From Callaeas wilsoni (lineage: Eukaryota; Chordata; Aves; Passeriformes; Callaeidae): a DNA stretch of 64,000 bases. The stretch is taken from the NCBI GenBank assembly GCA_013398955.1, contig VWPU01012706.1:1-64000 (forward strand), in the 5' to 3' direction. Under the pieces are notes generated by a model. It did not search any database, was not told where the DNA came from, and was given only the letters and a program-made list of their open reading frames with translations. Of the stretch, positions 49,001-61,900 are shown piece by piece (positions within the stretch are counted from its first letter, which is position 1; every line of letters starts with the position of its first letter). Made by a program: the position numbers and the translations under genes.

Positions 49001-50425
49001 ATAAGATGGTAAGACTTCTGTAATATCCCTTAGTTTTAGCTCCTCAGTGTGAGAAGCGTGCCAGAAAAGTGATTATTCAGATATCTGCCAGATTTCTGCA
49101 AGTTAGTGTTTCCAGTTACTCTTCAGGAATATTTCTTGGTAGCATAAGTGGATTAAGCCCTTGTGCCCCCAATGGTCTGTAGGGTTTGTTATTCAAATCA
49201 AAGAGTCTAATGAGGATGTGCAGCAAATGCTGGAGGAGAAGTATTCCATAATTCTGAATACACCATCTCAGCAAATTCAGTCACATATTTTTCTGGGTAC
49301 ACATAAGAGATTATTTGTAAGTTTCACTGATAATATGATATTTTCATGATTATATGATTGATGATATTATATTCACAAGCTCTCAAAATCTGTTAAAATT
49401 TATTCCAAGCTGAGCTGAATAAATTTTAAGTTGTTTTGCAGCTGCTCTTGCCAGAAATGTGTCGCAGGATTTGTAGGTAAATTAATTATTTCCACAGTCT
49501 TAGTTTCATTTAATGTGTAATCATAAGGAAGAGAGAGAAGAAAAATTACTGGAAGAGATTCATACTGTAACAAGATTTTGGCCTAGGTGTCTAGGAACTC
49601 TTTGCTTGTAATGTTCTCACCCATAGGCCTACAGTAAGGTAAATCAGTCTAGTATTAAAGCTTAGACCAACTGAAAGATATGCAAAGAATCCCAAACTTT
49701 CCTAAGTGTCCTTAGTTAAATTGTCAATTATGTCTTTTAAGAAGTGTCAGAAGCAAAATCCACTATGTACAATATTGACAAATAGAAATAAGACTAATCA
49801 GCCACAACTATTAGTGGTTTCACAGCAGTTCAGTGTCTAAGTCCAGCACATCCTCATTACCACTATAGTCTCATTTTGTGGACATTAGCAGCTTAAAGAC
49901 TCTAAAGAGTCTTTGCAAAGAGCTAAAATCCAACAGAAGTCAACATCCAATGAACATTCACAGGCCTGACTTTTAACTCATAAATAGTTCCTAATGCTTT
50001 CTGTTAGGCAAGGATGACCCAGGGAAACAATTCAGAAACTTAAATATAAAAGGAATGAGTTTACAGAAGCAAACTCACTGTTAAGATAGTGAAGCTGAGG
50101 AAAGATGATACAGTTGCTCATTAAGTGTTAAAAGACAGTGTAAATACTGCCAGATGTTCACAGTATTCATTCACCTAACATTTAATAAAATGCCATGATA
50201 TGATGAAAAACCTTCAGAAGTGTCTTGGGGTGATTCTATGACAATACTGTATTCCCCATCGCCTGCTTGATTTCTAGTGTACCTTTAAATTGAAAAGCGG
50301 AGTGAGAAAAGCCGAGAGAACTCTTCAAAGTGGCTAGCTTGACCTTATAATTAAAATGTTTACATTCTTCTGCCAGTTAAAAGGGCAAAAAGAAAAGTTT
50401 GCTCTCTAGTTTCTTCAGCTTTCAG
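46056..50425. other. Intergenic stretch, no gene seen
   Basis: AT-rich sequence with scattered homopolymer runs. No gene, RNA or named repeat is visible. The short open frame at 46147-46443 lacks any recognisable domain. Confidence 0.5.
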
Positions 50426-50848
50426 TGAAGAAGGGACTACAGTCTGCCTCAGCGGCTTCTTTTCCTTTTTGGACTGTTTTTGGCTTGCTTTTCATCTGAG
50501 ACCAGCTGTCATCTCCGGACCTGCTTGGCGGGACCCTCCAAGGGGGATCGTCGGATCCTGCCTGGCCGGCCCGGCCCAGCTCAGGACTGCAGGTTTTACC
50601 TACAGAAAGAACTCTAAAATCCATAGTCCTCTTTTAGGGGACGGGGGAGGAGTTTCAATATCCTTTTTTGCCTCATGACAGTGGGGGCCTCTGTTTGTTA
50701 AATAAATAGTTTTTTTCACTTTCATCCAAGAAATTATTTTCCCAAACTCGTGGGAGAGGGGCTGCCAGGGCCTGCTTGCCTGGCAGGCAAGAGAGAGAGA
50801 CGCGCCTTTCGCATTGCTTCCTCCTGGATTTGTGTCCAAACCAGCACA
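50426..50848 (+). mobile_element. LTR-like element, probable solo LTR of an endogenous retrovirus
   Basis: A block of about 420 bp stands out from the AT-rich flanks. It may begin with TG at 50426 ('tgaagaagggactacag') and end in CA near 50843-50848 ('gtgtccaaaccagcaca'). It contains a GC-rich, CpG-containing section (about 50515-50590), an AATAAA at 50701-50706, then a T-rich stretch and 'cttcatccaagaaattattt'. This order resembles the U3-R-U5 layout of bird retroviral LTRs that I remember. No gag, pol or env is adjacent and no clear target-site duplication was found. The element class and exact ends are uncertain. Confidence 0.5.
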
Positions 50849-51892
50849 AGAGGAAATACAGAAACTGTGCCATAGTTGTCTATCTTCACATCATTCTTCA
50901 GGGCTCTAGGAACCTTTACAAAATTTAGGGCAGACTGAAACTCCCATGAGGGAAGCAAATGTCACCATGTGGCCCTCACTAATAGAACATCTCTTCTCTA
51001 ATGAAGGGAAAAGCCATGGTTACTTGGTTACTGCCACAGGGGGTAATGGTTGTTGACCTCTACAGTATTCCTGAAGTTGGCACTGAGTTTCAGTACGCTG
51101 ACATTCATAACTGAGGTATACTCTAGGCTATGGTTCTATGGTTTCCATTATGGATGCAGTGGCCAGGGCTTAACTAGTGACTGAAACCTCTTGGAGTGTA
51201 ACGGGAAGGTCACAGCAAGGAGGAGCTCTCTAGGGGATGTTATGCACAGAAATGAATGACTGATCTTTTACAAGCTAAATGTATGACATGGAATTGTTAA
51301 TGAAAATCTGAACTTGTACTAATATCTCGTGGTTTAGAAAAGGTGCTTCCTACTTTAGTGCTCCCACTGAGACTCTCCAAGATGTATGCCACTCACTTGC
51401 TCCCCTCACTCCCCCTCCTCCTCCTTTCTACTCCTGAAGGTGGCTGGCAAGGCCCCAAAGGTGAAAATCATGGGTTGGGATAGGAACAATTTGCTAGAAA
51501 CAGCAATGAGATAAGGAAGTGAACAGTAACGGCAACAATATTAATAATAAAAGCACAAGAGAGGGGAACAACTCACATGTGATTGCTGAGGACCAGCATC
51601 ACCCAAATGCCCCCTCCACCACATTTAGTCAACCAGCAGGACCCTCCTCTCTCCAGAAGAGACTCCCTTCCTCTTGCCCCCAGCAAAGAGGTGAGATAGT
51701 ACATAATAACCTCTGGGTCCTATATATGCCCCCTCTGGATTACTGCAAAAATTAACCCACTCCTAACTGGAATCAAGACATAATATTTTGATAGCACAAA
51801 TGTATTAGGCATCTTGCCCTTTAACATTTAATTACCATAGTGATATAGAAAGGAAACGGAACTCAGCTGCTAGATATTTTAGTTCAGCTGTA
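50849..51892. other. Intergenic stretch, no gene seen
   Basis: Ordinary sequence with a C/T-rich run at about 51400-51435. No gene is recognised. Confidence 0.5.
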
Positions 51893-52040
51893 TTCACAGA
51901 ATCACAGGATAACTGGGATTGGAAGGGACCTCTGGAGATCATCTAATTCAAACCCCCTGATAAAGCAGGTTGACATAGAGCAGAGTGCATAGGATTGTGG
52001 CCAGGTGGGTCCTGAATGTCTCGAGAGAAGGAGACTCTGA
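51893..52040 (-). mobile_element. CR1 LINE 3' end fragment, antisense
   Basis: The tip 'tcacagaatcacaggataac' on + is followed by 'ttggaagggacctctggaga' and 'catctaattcaaaccccctg', the antisense CR1 3' end. Similarity weakens after 'cgagagaaggagactctgag' at about 52040. Only the 3' UTR part is present. Confidence 0.88.
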
Positions 52041-55000
52041 GTCTAGTTATCCTGATTAAAATTATTCTTTTTGAAAAGATCGTAAAGTAAAAATTTGGAA
52101 AAGAATAAACTGTATTTTGTCATCTAGCTGAATTTTTTCTATAACAACAATAACGACTTCTTTACTAGAAAAAGCCATTAAAATGAATGTGTTTCTCTAT
52201 CCCCCCCTGCTCCCCTGCTCCTTTTTTACTTTTGCTATGGTATCAGAAGGCAATAATAAGCCTGGCGTCTGCACAGCCTAATCTGCACTGTCCTTGGAGA
52301 AGAGACATGCTGTTGGGTGCTTCTGCTCCTTCTACCCCAAGCAAAGGTTTCTGGACATCATTCATGTTGATCAGTGACAACTGATTGTTGTTTCGGCTGT
52401 TTTCTTGAAGCAGAAATATATAAGATTCCAGAACCACCTCCAGGGAAGACTCTAGTATTAATTCAAGGCATGGAACAGATGGTTGAGACAAAAATCTGCT
52501 GAATCACATCCTGATCCTGTATGCATTTCACAGCCAAAACTCAATTTCAACAGAAGTGTTTCTAGGTTCTAGTTTATCACTGGATTTCATTTACATTTAC
52601 ACCTTTACATGTGGAAGCTTGATGATAATAGGCCTTTTCTAAAGGGGAAGCAAAGCATAAAACACCCAAAGATGATATCCAGCAGATATATATTCAAACT
52701 TTTCTTATCTTCTTAATTTATGCTTTTTTTTTTGAAAATACATATTTTATTTGTTCTTTTTCCTGATGAACTATTCTGTCAACTATACACCAATTTCTTC
52801 TTTCTCATTGCTTTGTTTTCCTTTCTTCTTTCCTTCCTCCTTTTGTCTTTTCTCCAGACAGCGATTTGGCCTCCAGCCACTGACTTTCTCTTTCATTGCA
52901 AAGAAAATATTTCTATCTACTCACAACAGTGAGACCTAACTTCTTCACTATTCCTTTCTTGCCTCCTGCAAAGTGCTGCCACAAGTACATGAAAAACTAT
53001 CCAGAATTAATTTCACTTTTTGTGTCCCACTTGCTGGAGCATAAAGGGAAAAATAGAAATGTAGTGAAACTCTCTACATTCTAATGCAGTAAACTCAAGT
53101 AGTTACATATTTCTGTCTTTTGGCAATATTCTTCTCAAAAGACATGCAGTCAACAGCCATCTTGTGTTAATATGTGTTGTGCCGGAAAGCAATACTGAGC
53201 TGCAAATCTGGATTTCACATATAATGCTCTATATAACTTTGGAATACCTCAGGACATATAATAGACTATTAAATATGCTACATGCTAGCTGAAAAGAAGA
53301 AATTGCACTTAGACTGGTAGAGAAGTATAGCCTTTATGGCTAGCAGAAGTGGCTTAAATATGCAGCTGGTTAAAATATTAATGACATCTGATCCTGAGCC
53401 TTTGAACAGTATTAGGACTATCACAGCAATTCCCCTTAAGGCCACCCAGATGCCTAGTGTCTTTATCCTTCCTTTAAAATTATATTCCTCTTTTAGTTTA
53501 GCTGATACAGCTGGCATGACTTAATTTCAGTTGCATGCCCAGAATCAGTGAAAAATGCTCCTGTAATTGATTAGGAATATTTTGAACTGGATTTGCAAGA
53601 AACATGCTAATGTCCATGCCGTTGTGCTCTGCCTCTGACCAGTGACGTTCTTGTGGAAGTAATATGCTGTCTGTCCCTGGCATTTCACTGAGGTAGAGGA
53701 GGTGGAGTATCACTGTCCAGGTTGGGCTTACAGGTCACTACTAGTGCTTGCTTTATGGCGATGGAGGATAGGTCAAGAGAAGGAGCTACAGACCTCCTCT
53801 GTCATTACCTGCCTCCTCAGAGGATGAAAGAGTTGATGATATCATTTACCTTGCAAAATTGAGATAGGCTGAGCATGTAACATATTCCTCGAAAAATTTC
53901 AGGACACTCTTTGGAAATTTAAATTACTTCTTATTTCTTTGCCTGGTTGCTTTATCAATATAAAGTAAGGGCACAAGAAGAGAAAGCATGCAAAAGGTAG
54001 CACAGATGTTAGGAGGTCATTTAGTTGCCTAAAGCTTTTGTTGTCACTCATCTGCCTCTGGGTAAGCAACATATCACAATAAAGGCAAGTAGGAAATGGA
54101 AAACCAAGGTTTTGTTCTTGTGAACAACAGATGATCTCCTAGGCGAGAAAGAATACTTTGTGGTCTGTATGATTCCTTCATGTGGTCATGTTTTCTTTTT
54201 TCTCAAAATTTTATGCTAAGTTCAAAAGCGAATGTCATCCTCCTTTTTCTTTATGCAGTGAGAATATAAATGAAATATGCTATGATGGGAAGTCCTCAGC
54301 ACCTTTAATTTAATTTCTTTTATAATGTCTTTCTATACTGTCAGCTGGAATTTTTTTTTAAAGAGGAAAAATGTGACCTAGTTAATTGCTACAATTAGAG
54401 CTATGGCTGCTAAAGCAATTATCCATATAAACTAAACAAACAAACAAAAAAATTACAACAACCACCAGCAGATTAACACTTCAATTTTAGAAAGGCAAGA
54501 AATAAAATGTACAGAAAGGATACCAGTCTAACTTGAAGCAGCACCTTTGTATGTTCCATGAAGATCCTGGCAGTGTTTGACTTTATTCACTATTGCTATA
54601 CACATATGGTTGGTGTTGAAATGAAAAGCCAAATTTGTATTCATTTTATGGAGAAAAATGTATTCCTCCCTTAATTCGATATATCTTTTATCACAGTTCA
54701 TTTCAAGTTTTTTTTATAATGTGAGAATAAATAGACTGGAACTTCCTTTAATAATGATTTAAGATCTCAAATTTATTTTGTTTTGTTGGTATAAGTGTTG
54801 CTGACAGTTAATATTTTTGTATGTGGAAAAATTGAATATTTTTAAGCTGAGTGTGACATTTGCTTTATTCCAGTCCTTGATCACCCGCACCAGTGTTAAA
54901 GAATCTTCCCTGTCTGACCACCCAGGAGACACTTCCACACTTGCAGCACCTTTGCAGCCACACACTCCACACTCACCCAGTCAGATCAGGTTTCCTTACT

Positions 55001-55479
55001 GGCTCAACCCCATGTTTTCCATGGCAGAGTCCCTGAAGTCCCAGTTCTTAAAACAATTAATTTGGTGCAGTAAATAAATAACAAAATAACAGCTCAAGCT
55101 GCCCTCTGAGGAGGCTCCTCGAACAAAGGAAACTCTGAGATTTTGTATCCTTTTAGTCTAACGATGGGAAAGTCTGGGGTTTGTGGGCTCCTGCAGTGCC
55201 TCAGTGTCCCGTCCCCGTGCCCTTTCCTGTGCCAAGGGTCGGCAGTTCCTGACCTCTCGCCTCAGACGCCCACCCAGATCTCAACCTGCAGCTCCCACTG
55301 CAGGTGCACCCTGAGCAACCAGCATTGAATCTGTTCCTCAACACCAGTCACCATGATTATTTAAAGATTATCAAGAATGGCCTTGCACTGAAATCAGACA
55401 TCTCCCTCAGGCCCCGTGGGCTTATGTATTTCCAGTGTTTTTAAGCTCTCTCCAACTTAGTCTTCTTCTGCAAAGGGTA
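52041..55479. other. Intergenic stretch, no gene seen
   Basis: AT-rich sequence with a long T/C-rich section at about 52720-52860. Open frames there are Phe/Ser/Leu-rich products of that composition. No gene, RNA or named repeat is recognised. Confidence 0.5.
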
Positions 55480-55985
55480 AGTCTTCTTCACTGCAGACTT
55501 TGCCTATGGTCTGAGGGCCCTGAGATTACTGAAGGCTTTTCTTACTGATAAAGACTGAATTAGAGAAGATTAATATGCTGGCCTCTTTTGTGTTCTTCAT
55601 CACCAGCTCCCCTGCCCCATTCAGCAGCAGGTCCATGTTTTCCCTAGTCTTCCTTTTGCTGTTTATGTACTTGTGAACAACATTCTTCTTTCCCTTTGGA
55701 TCCCGTGCTCCTTTCACGTTGACCTTGACTTTCTGATCCTCATCTCTACAAGATGTGACAGCAGCTCTGTACTCCCCCTGGGCCACCTGTTGGTTCTTCC
55801 ACCTATTGTACAATTTTTTTATGTCCAAGTTCAATCAGGAGCCACTTGCTCATCCATGTAGGCCTCCTGCCACTGTTGCTTAATTTCCGATTTGATGTGA
55901 TGGACCATTTTTGAACTTGGAGAACACTATCCTTAAATATCAACTTCTGAAAGGCTAGTGGCATCTCAACAAAAACTGCGTCCAT
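55480..55985 (-). mobile_element. CR1 LINE internal fragment (ORF2 linker before the reverse transcriptase), antisense
   Basis: The reverse-strand frames at 55803-56003 and 55526-55834 together read through the CR1 ORF2 region between endonuclease and reverse transcriptase: 'RRPTWMSKWLL' and 'LGHKK', then 'YNRWKNQQVAQGEYRAAV', 'KYINSKRKTRENMDLLLN' and 'GELVMKNTKEASIL'. The frames are shifted relative to each other. There is no CR1 3' tail beside it, so this is an internal piece left by deletion or breakage. Confidence 0.85.
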
Positions 55986-58900
55986 ATGAAAAACTAAATC
56001 CAATGAGAATACTTACGGAGAATGTAGAACCAAAGTGGGGTTACAACACGTGTATCAAAATTATCCCTTATTATTCACATTTACAGGTCAGTCCTCGGCA
56101 TCAAGTGAAAAGATGTTATTTTTCATATGTTGTTTTTTACATATTTTTCTTATGTAGTGGCTTTCGCTATTCCAAAAAGCAATTTCCATGACTTTTTGAC
56201 CTTTTTTAGTATGAGCATTTGGTAAATTATCCTGAACTAATGTGGTGATGGCATCATCTCATGAAATAAGGAATAACCATTTACAGTAGGTACATACTGA
56301 GAGTGGCTGGATAAAAAAAAAAGAAAAAAACATTTCTCTTTGCTCATTCCAAATACTCACTCTCTTCCATCCCTGTCAGCTAACCCCACTTTTTTCTTTT
56401 TAATTACAGCAGATGTAGGCTTATTCAAAACTCTTCATGTTTCAAAGGCATGATGGCTATTTTTGCCAGAGTAATTTTCCTCAAATTTACTGACTGTATG
56501 GTTCATAGTACATGCATCAACTGAAATAAAGGTTTTCTGGTATAAGATTTTCCCTAAAATAATCCCCATTGCAGTCTATCTTTCCCCAAATCTGTGTTCC
56601 CCACCATTTTCTACATTTTCCTTCTATAGCGTCCCCAAGTATTTGAAAGTAATAAAAATATATTATATTTATCTATTATATTATGATGTATGTGAATTCC
56701 ACATCTGAAATTCCAATCTGGAATTGAAACAGACAAGATTTATTGCATGTTGACCCTGAATGAGGCAGAGAAGATGACAGAAAACTTAAAAAAAAAAAAT
56801 TTCTTTAATATGTTTACTTCATCAGGTCATAACAGCTGGTTTACAAGAAGTGGCTCTTCAGTAACTTTGAAATAACTTTGATCCGTTGAGATAGATTTCC
56901 TCCGCCAGTAGACTGGAAGCATCCTCTTCAGGTCTAGACATGGTCCCATGTGAAGAGGAGACTTGAGTGCTCTGCACCAGCTCAGGATCAATTGAATTGG
57001 AAAAGTGCTCATGCAGATCTAGCCCCTGCCTCAAACCTAACATGATCTCTTCTTGTCTCCAGCCAAGCCTTCTGCCAGAGGAGGACAGAGAAGAGGGCTT
57101 TTTTTCTACATCTCTTTTGTCCCCCTCTGGGGAAATGTGTTACTTAAGTGAGCTTAATGTCTTTCTTTGAAGGAAGGGAACCAATTTACTTGCGCTATAG
57201 TAAGCAGATGAATTGAGACTGGCAGATTCATATGAAAATAAACCAGATCCTTTTTCCCAAGGAATTAAGAGAAATATCTTGTCAGGTCAATTGAGCAGCT
57301 CCTGAAGAACGGAGGACCAGGGGGAGAAAGAGAGAGAGGAAAGTCATTGATAATTCAAGGTTTCAGTCTCTCTGGCAGCTCAGGTGCCTGAAGCTATGTG
57401 GGTATCCTTCCAAGAGAAACACATCAGGGTACATTTGTGCAGGACCCCAATCTGATGGTCAGCCAGGAGTGCCCAGGGAGCATTTTGCATCCTGTGCAAT
57501 GGCCTAAGGGCAACATAGGAAATGTAACACTGAGTCATTATGTTTCCAAACACTGGAAAGGCTGCTAAATCAATCTCTTGGAAATTATGAACTGTGAGAA
57601 TTGAAGTTGGCAATACAATTGATTCAGCAATTCTGCCTTACTTTGAAATGCTGTCTTCCTGCCAGTGTTATGTGACTTTTTTCTTCCACAGTTCTCCGTA
57701 TATTTTCAGTAATTCTTAAAGCCTATCCTTTCACCTTTCCTACTTAGAAAAGAAGCATAAAGTGGCAGGAGAAATCTGCATGTGCAAAAATAGAAAGAGG
57801 TAAAAAGTTGTAAATTAATACAGTAAATCTAAGCAAAATATTTAGAAAGTTGGAATGAAAGTGTTAGAGTGAACTATTTGTTCCCATCCTAGAAGCCTGT
57901 TTCCCCTACTTGGTGGGTTCATCTGTTCTGAAAATAAAACTGATTACTTACTTCCAGGTCCACAACTCCAGTACTTGGACAGGTGGGCACCCTGATTCCC
58001 ACCCTGACAGGTGGGAACCCTAAAGGTTCTGTGCTGTGTTTCCCTTATTTTCCTATGGGCAAATCCAGTGTTGCTAGGTTGAGACAACTTTCAACGAGAG
58101 CCTCTGCACATAACCTGGCTTCCACTAGCTGGTTTAGGCACTGATGTGGACCAGTACCAGCTGAGTTAGAGAGCAGCGTTGACCAATCTATGTTAAGCTG
58201 ACCACTTTAAAGATGTTGCTGGACTGTAGGGTTAAGAATAATCTAGCAAGACATTTGTGATACATAAAATTATAATACTGCCTTTTAAAAATTTCGTTTT
58301 GCCTGTTTTGTGATGAAAGTTTCAGGTTTTTTGCAATGTACCATGGCTCTTAGAGATTTTTGACACATCTGCAGTTCAATTTGAATAGGAAGCAAAAGAA
58401 GTCATCCTGTTTTCCCCACCTGATATGAAAGAAGATAGGGTCTTAATTGCTTTGAATTTCATAATAAGAAAAAAAGGAAAAAAAAAGGAAAAAACTGAAT
58501 AGCTAATTGCTATTCAAATAGCTACTTCTCCACATACTGCAGAAATAAATGTGAATCTGTCAGAAACAATGTGTTTTTAATAACATTTGATATTCCAATA
58601 AGTTAAAGATAATTAAGATCCTTCTTGTTTATAAAGGGGCTTTTAAGTCTCTTAGATGTGTGCCTTTTACTTTCTGCATGCTTTTTATGTGTTGATTGAT
58701 TCACTTTGGTATCAGTTCAATCTATGTATTTTATAAATGGCAAGCGCTTCCTTTCCTTGTGAAGAGTGTTAAGGTTGTTTGGAACAATTAGCCCAATGTT
58801 AATGACATAAAGTCTTCTTTTCTCCTTGAAATGCAAAGAACTACTGCAGTGCTGAGCAGCATTAGCAAGAAGGAGCACGGTAGATTTTGTATTCATAGCT

Positions 58901-61900
58901 GACCATATAAAGTCTTGAGTTTTGCAGCAGAGAGGTTATGCCTTTTGGGGTGTCCAGCAGGGTAGTATGGAATAACTAATGTATTTTAGCATTCCTACTA
59001 AAAACTAGTGAGAAAGAGAAGGCTCTGTACTTCTTGTTCACAACCCAGGATGTGCAGAGATGAGGATATGGCGCTGTTGTCCCTTAATTTCCACTCAGTG
59101 AAAGTTTCGATGTCCTGCCTTGTCCTTATAATGCTGAGTGATAAAGTCCAGTGTATACTTCCCTCAGGCTATGTTGCAGTTGAAAGACTCATGGGATTTT
59201 ATGGTCATATCACTGAATTACTCTTTCATGAGATTAACAAATGCCTCTTCATCAAGGAACTGCAGCATCCACCTCCCTGCTACACAGCATAGGAATAAAC
59301 AAACCTGTTTTTCAGTGCTTGTGTTTTGAGTTTCAAGAGCTGCCCCAGAACAACCTGAAATCTAGGAGAATGCAGGCACAAAAAATAAGAGTGGGTGGGC
59401 ACTCATTTGTCTGATTATTTATTTATTTATAGATGGGTGGGGGTTTTTTGGCTCCAGTCAGTATTTACACCATCTTGTTACAGCTATGTCTACTTTCAGA
59501 GACATACTTATTGTGACGTGAAATGCTCTCAGAGCCTTTTGCCATCTCTTACCTTAGCTGAGCTGCTGGGAAGGAGTGCACAGCACCTCACTGCACACAG
59601 GTGTGTTAGCTGGTGTCCACTGCAGTTCAAAACAGTTCCTTGCAAACCCAAATTCTAAGGGAAGCTTTCCTCCCTGCAGTAAATATGTCATAGTAGACTA
59701 ATATTGCATTGCCAGTCCTTTGGCTGCCCCACTTTTCAAGCCAACAGAGCACTGCCAGGACAGCACAAATGATGGTGGGGGCATCTCTGGAAATGGTGAT
59801 TTTGGGGACTTCAGTTTGTATCCAAGTTTTATTCTGAATGGTTGGTATTGGCTGAGAAAGAGCGGAGGGAGAGGAGCATTGTGGCATAGCCATTCCCGTG
59901 ATGGCAGGCTGGCTGTAGTTGCACTTGGCCACCCACGATTGTGAAGATTCTTATGGTGAAAAACAGTACCTTTTTTTCCTAGGTTCTTGCTGCATCAACA
60001 TTCAGTTAACATGCCAAGATTTACCTTGCCTCTTAGGAGAAAACAGGGCAGTGCAAGGGAGCATTGGTTGTACTGGTAACAGAGGTGTCAGACAGAAGTA
60101 AATGGAAGAGGAGCACTTTTAATGCCACTGTATTTATGGCACTAACGGCAGATTTTTGTAGGTTATTGACATCAAAAAAAGTCTGTTTATGGGAAAGATA
60201 GCCTTAATTGGTACATGTTTGTTTTCATTGCCAACTTCTACCAAGGCAATAAAAAAAAAATTAAAAATTATTTCTGCAAATGTATGAGAAGATATGCAGA
60301 AACTCAGTTCAGGTCATAATAATCAGTTTCTTATCCTCCAACACCCCCGTAGAATAAAGCAAACAAATAGTACAGAGACTTGAAAATCCCTAAACAACCA
60401 TTTTGTTTCTATACTTCATTTAATACTAGTTGTAATCTAGGGGTTTTTTATATTCTCAAAGATCCTTTCTGCAGTAAAGTAAAGGATAGAAAACAGAGAA
60501 ATTCTGACAAAGGAGATTTTATTAATCAACCCTGAGCATTCAAATGCAGTGAAAAGCAAAAGAGTGATAAATACAGACAGCCAATTATATGTACCTTTAA
60601 TTTATTGTACTTAATTTCACTGGGTGGCTTAGCTGCCTTAGTGATTCAGCTGTAGCTATGAAAATCGCCTTAAGGTCTACACACTAGCATTTGATTTCAG
60701 CATGATTCTGCTTGGATTATCACCTTGCGATATTCTGAAATATGTAAATTAGAACCTGAATGAGCTTGGTTTTACACCTTCATGTATAGCAGAAGGCTTA
60801 AAACACAAAACTGAACCATGCATAACAATTGAATACTTATGTTTGCTCTGAACAATGTCTTAAATCATCTTGGGGTTTTTTTTGTTAGTTTTAGTCCACT
60901 GTTCTTCTCGTTGTTGTCAGCCTTTGTTTTTTGGGGCTGTGACAATGAGTTAACCCAAATATGCTGAAAATATCTGCTCCACAAGTAGTCATAGGCTTTC
61001 ACTGGAAATTTGGTGCAGCTCCCCTTGCTTTCTCTGCTTGTCAGATTTGCTGGGAATAGCAGTGGTGAGATTTAATTGATGAAGTGATACAATTATTCCT
61101 TTGAATTTCTCTCAGCCAAATTTTGCAGTCCTTCATCAAACAATGGAGGCTGGCTGAAAAACTATTAGTGCAAAGAGCCAATGACTGTGTAGTCTGCTTT
61201 TAATCAAAATCACGTCCAAAATATCAAAAAAGGCATTTCTATTTTTTGTGTTTACTAATAGAATCTTTTCAGAAATTCCACTGAATCACCTAAGACTCAG
61301 TGAGATCAGATAATCAAATGTTTAGCCTTGTTTTTATTTGTAGCCAGTCATTTCATTCCCTTGATATCACATTGATATTTTGCTGTAAACAAACTCTTAA
61401 GAAAAAAATATAACCTTTCAGACTGTGGTTGCTAATTCTGAATGACAGATAATTACACAGGTTTCCCATATGTGTGTCAGAAAGCATATCTGAGAACATT
61501 TTATGTACTTGGGAGGTATGAACTAAGCTAATAACAATAAACTAAAAATCAGGCCAAGCAAGGAAGTTGCAGCATTAAAAATCATAAATCCCATTCTGAC
61601 ATTTCTTCAGAACGTTCTTTTCCATTCATGAGGCACTATATTAGGTAGGAATCCTTCTCCATCTGAAAGTCTTAATTGAACACATCTAGCTCAAGAGAGG
61701 AAGAAAACACCCACCTCTCTCTTTCCATTTAGTACTTCAAACAATTTCAAACTGTTGGATTAAGCCTCCTCAGAGAATGATTTCTACAAATCTCCCTCCT
61801 CTGTGGCTCCCCCACCTTAACTCTGAGGCTATAGAAGCTGGCTGCAAGTTATTGGTTGGACTGTGCCTTCCCTAAATATTATTCCATTGTTTTGGGTTGG

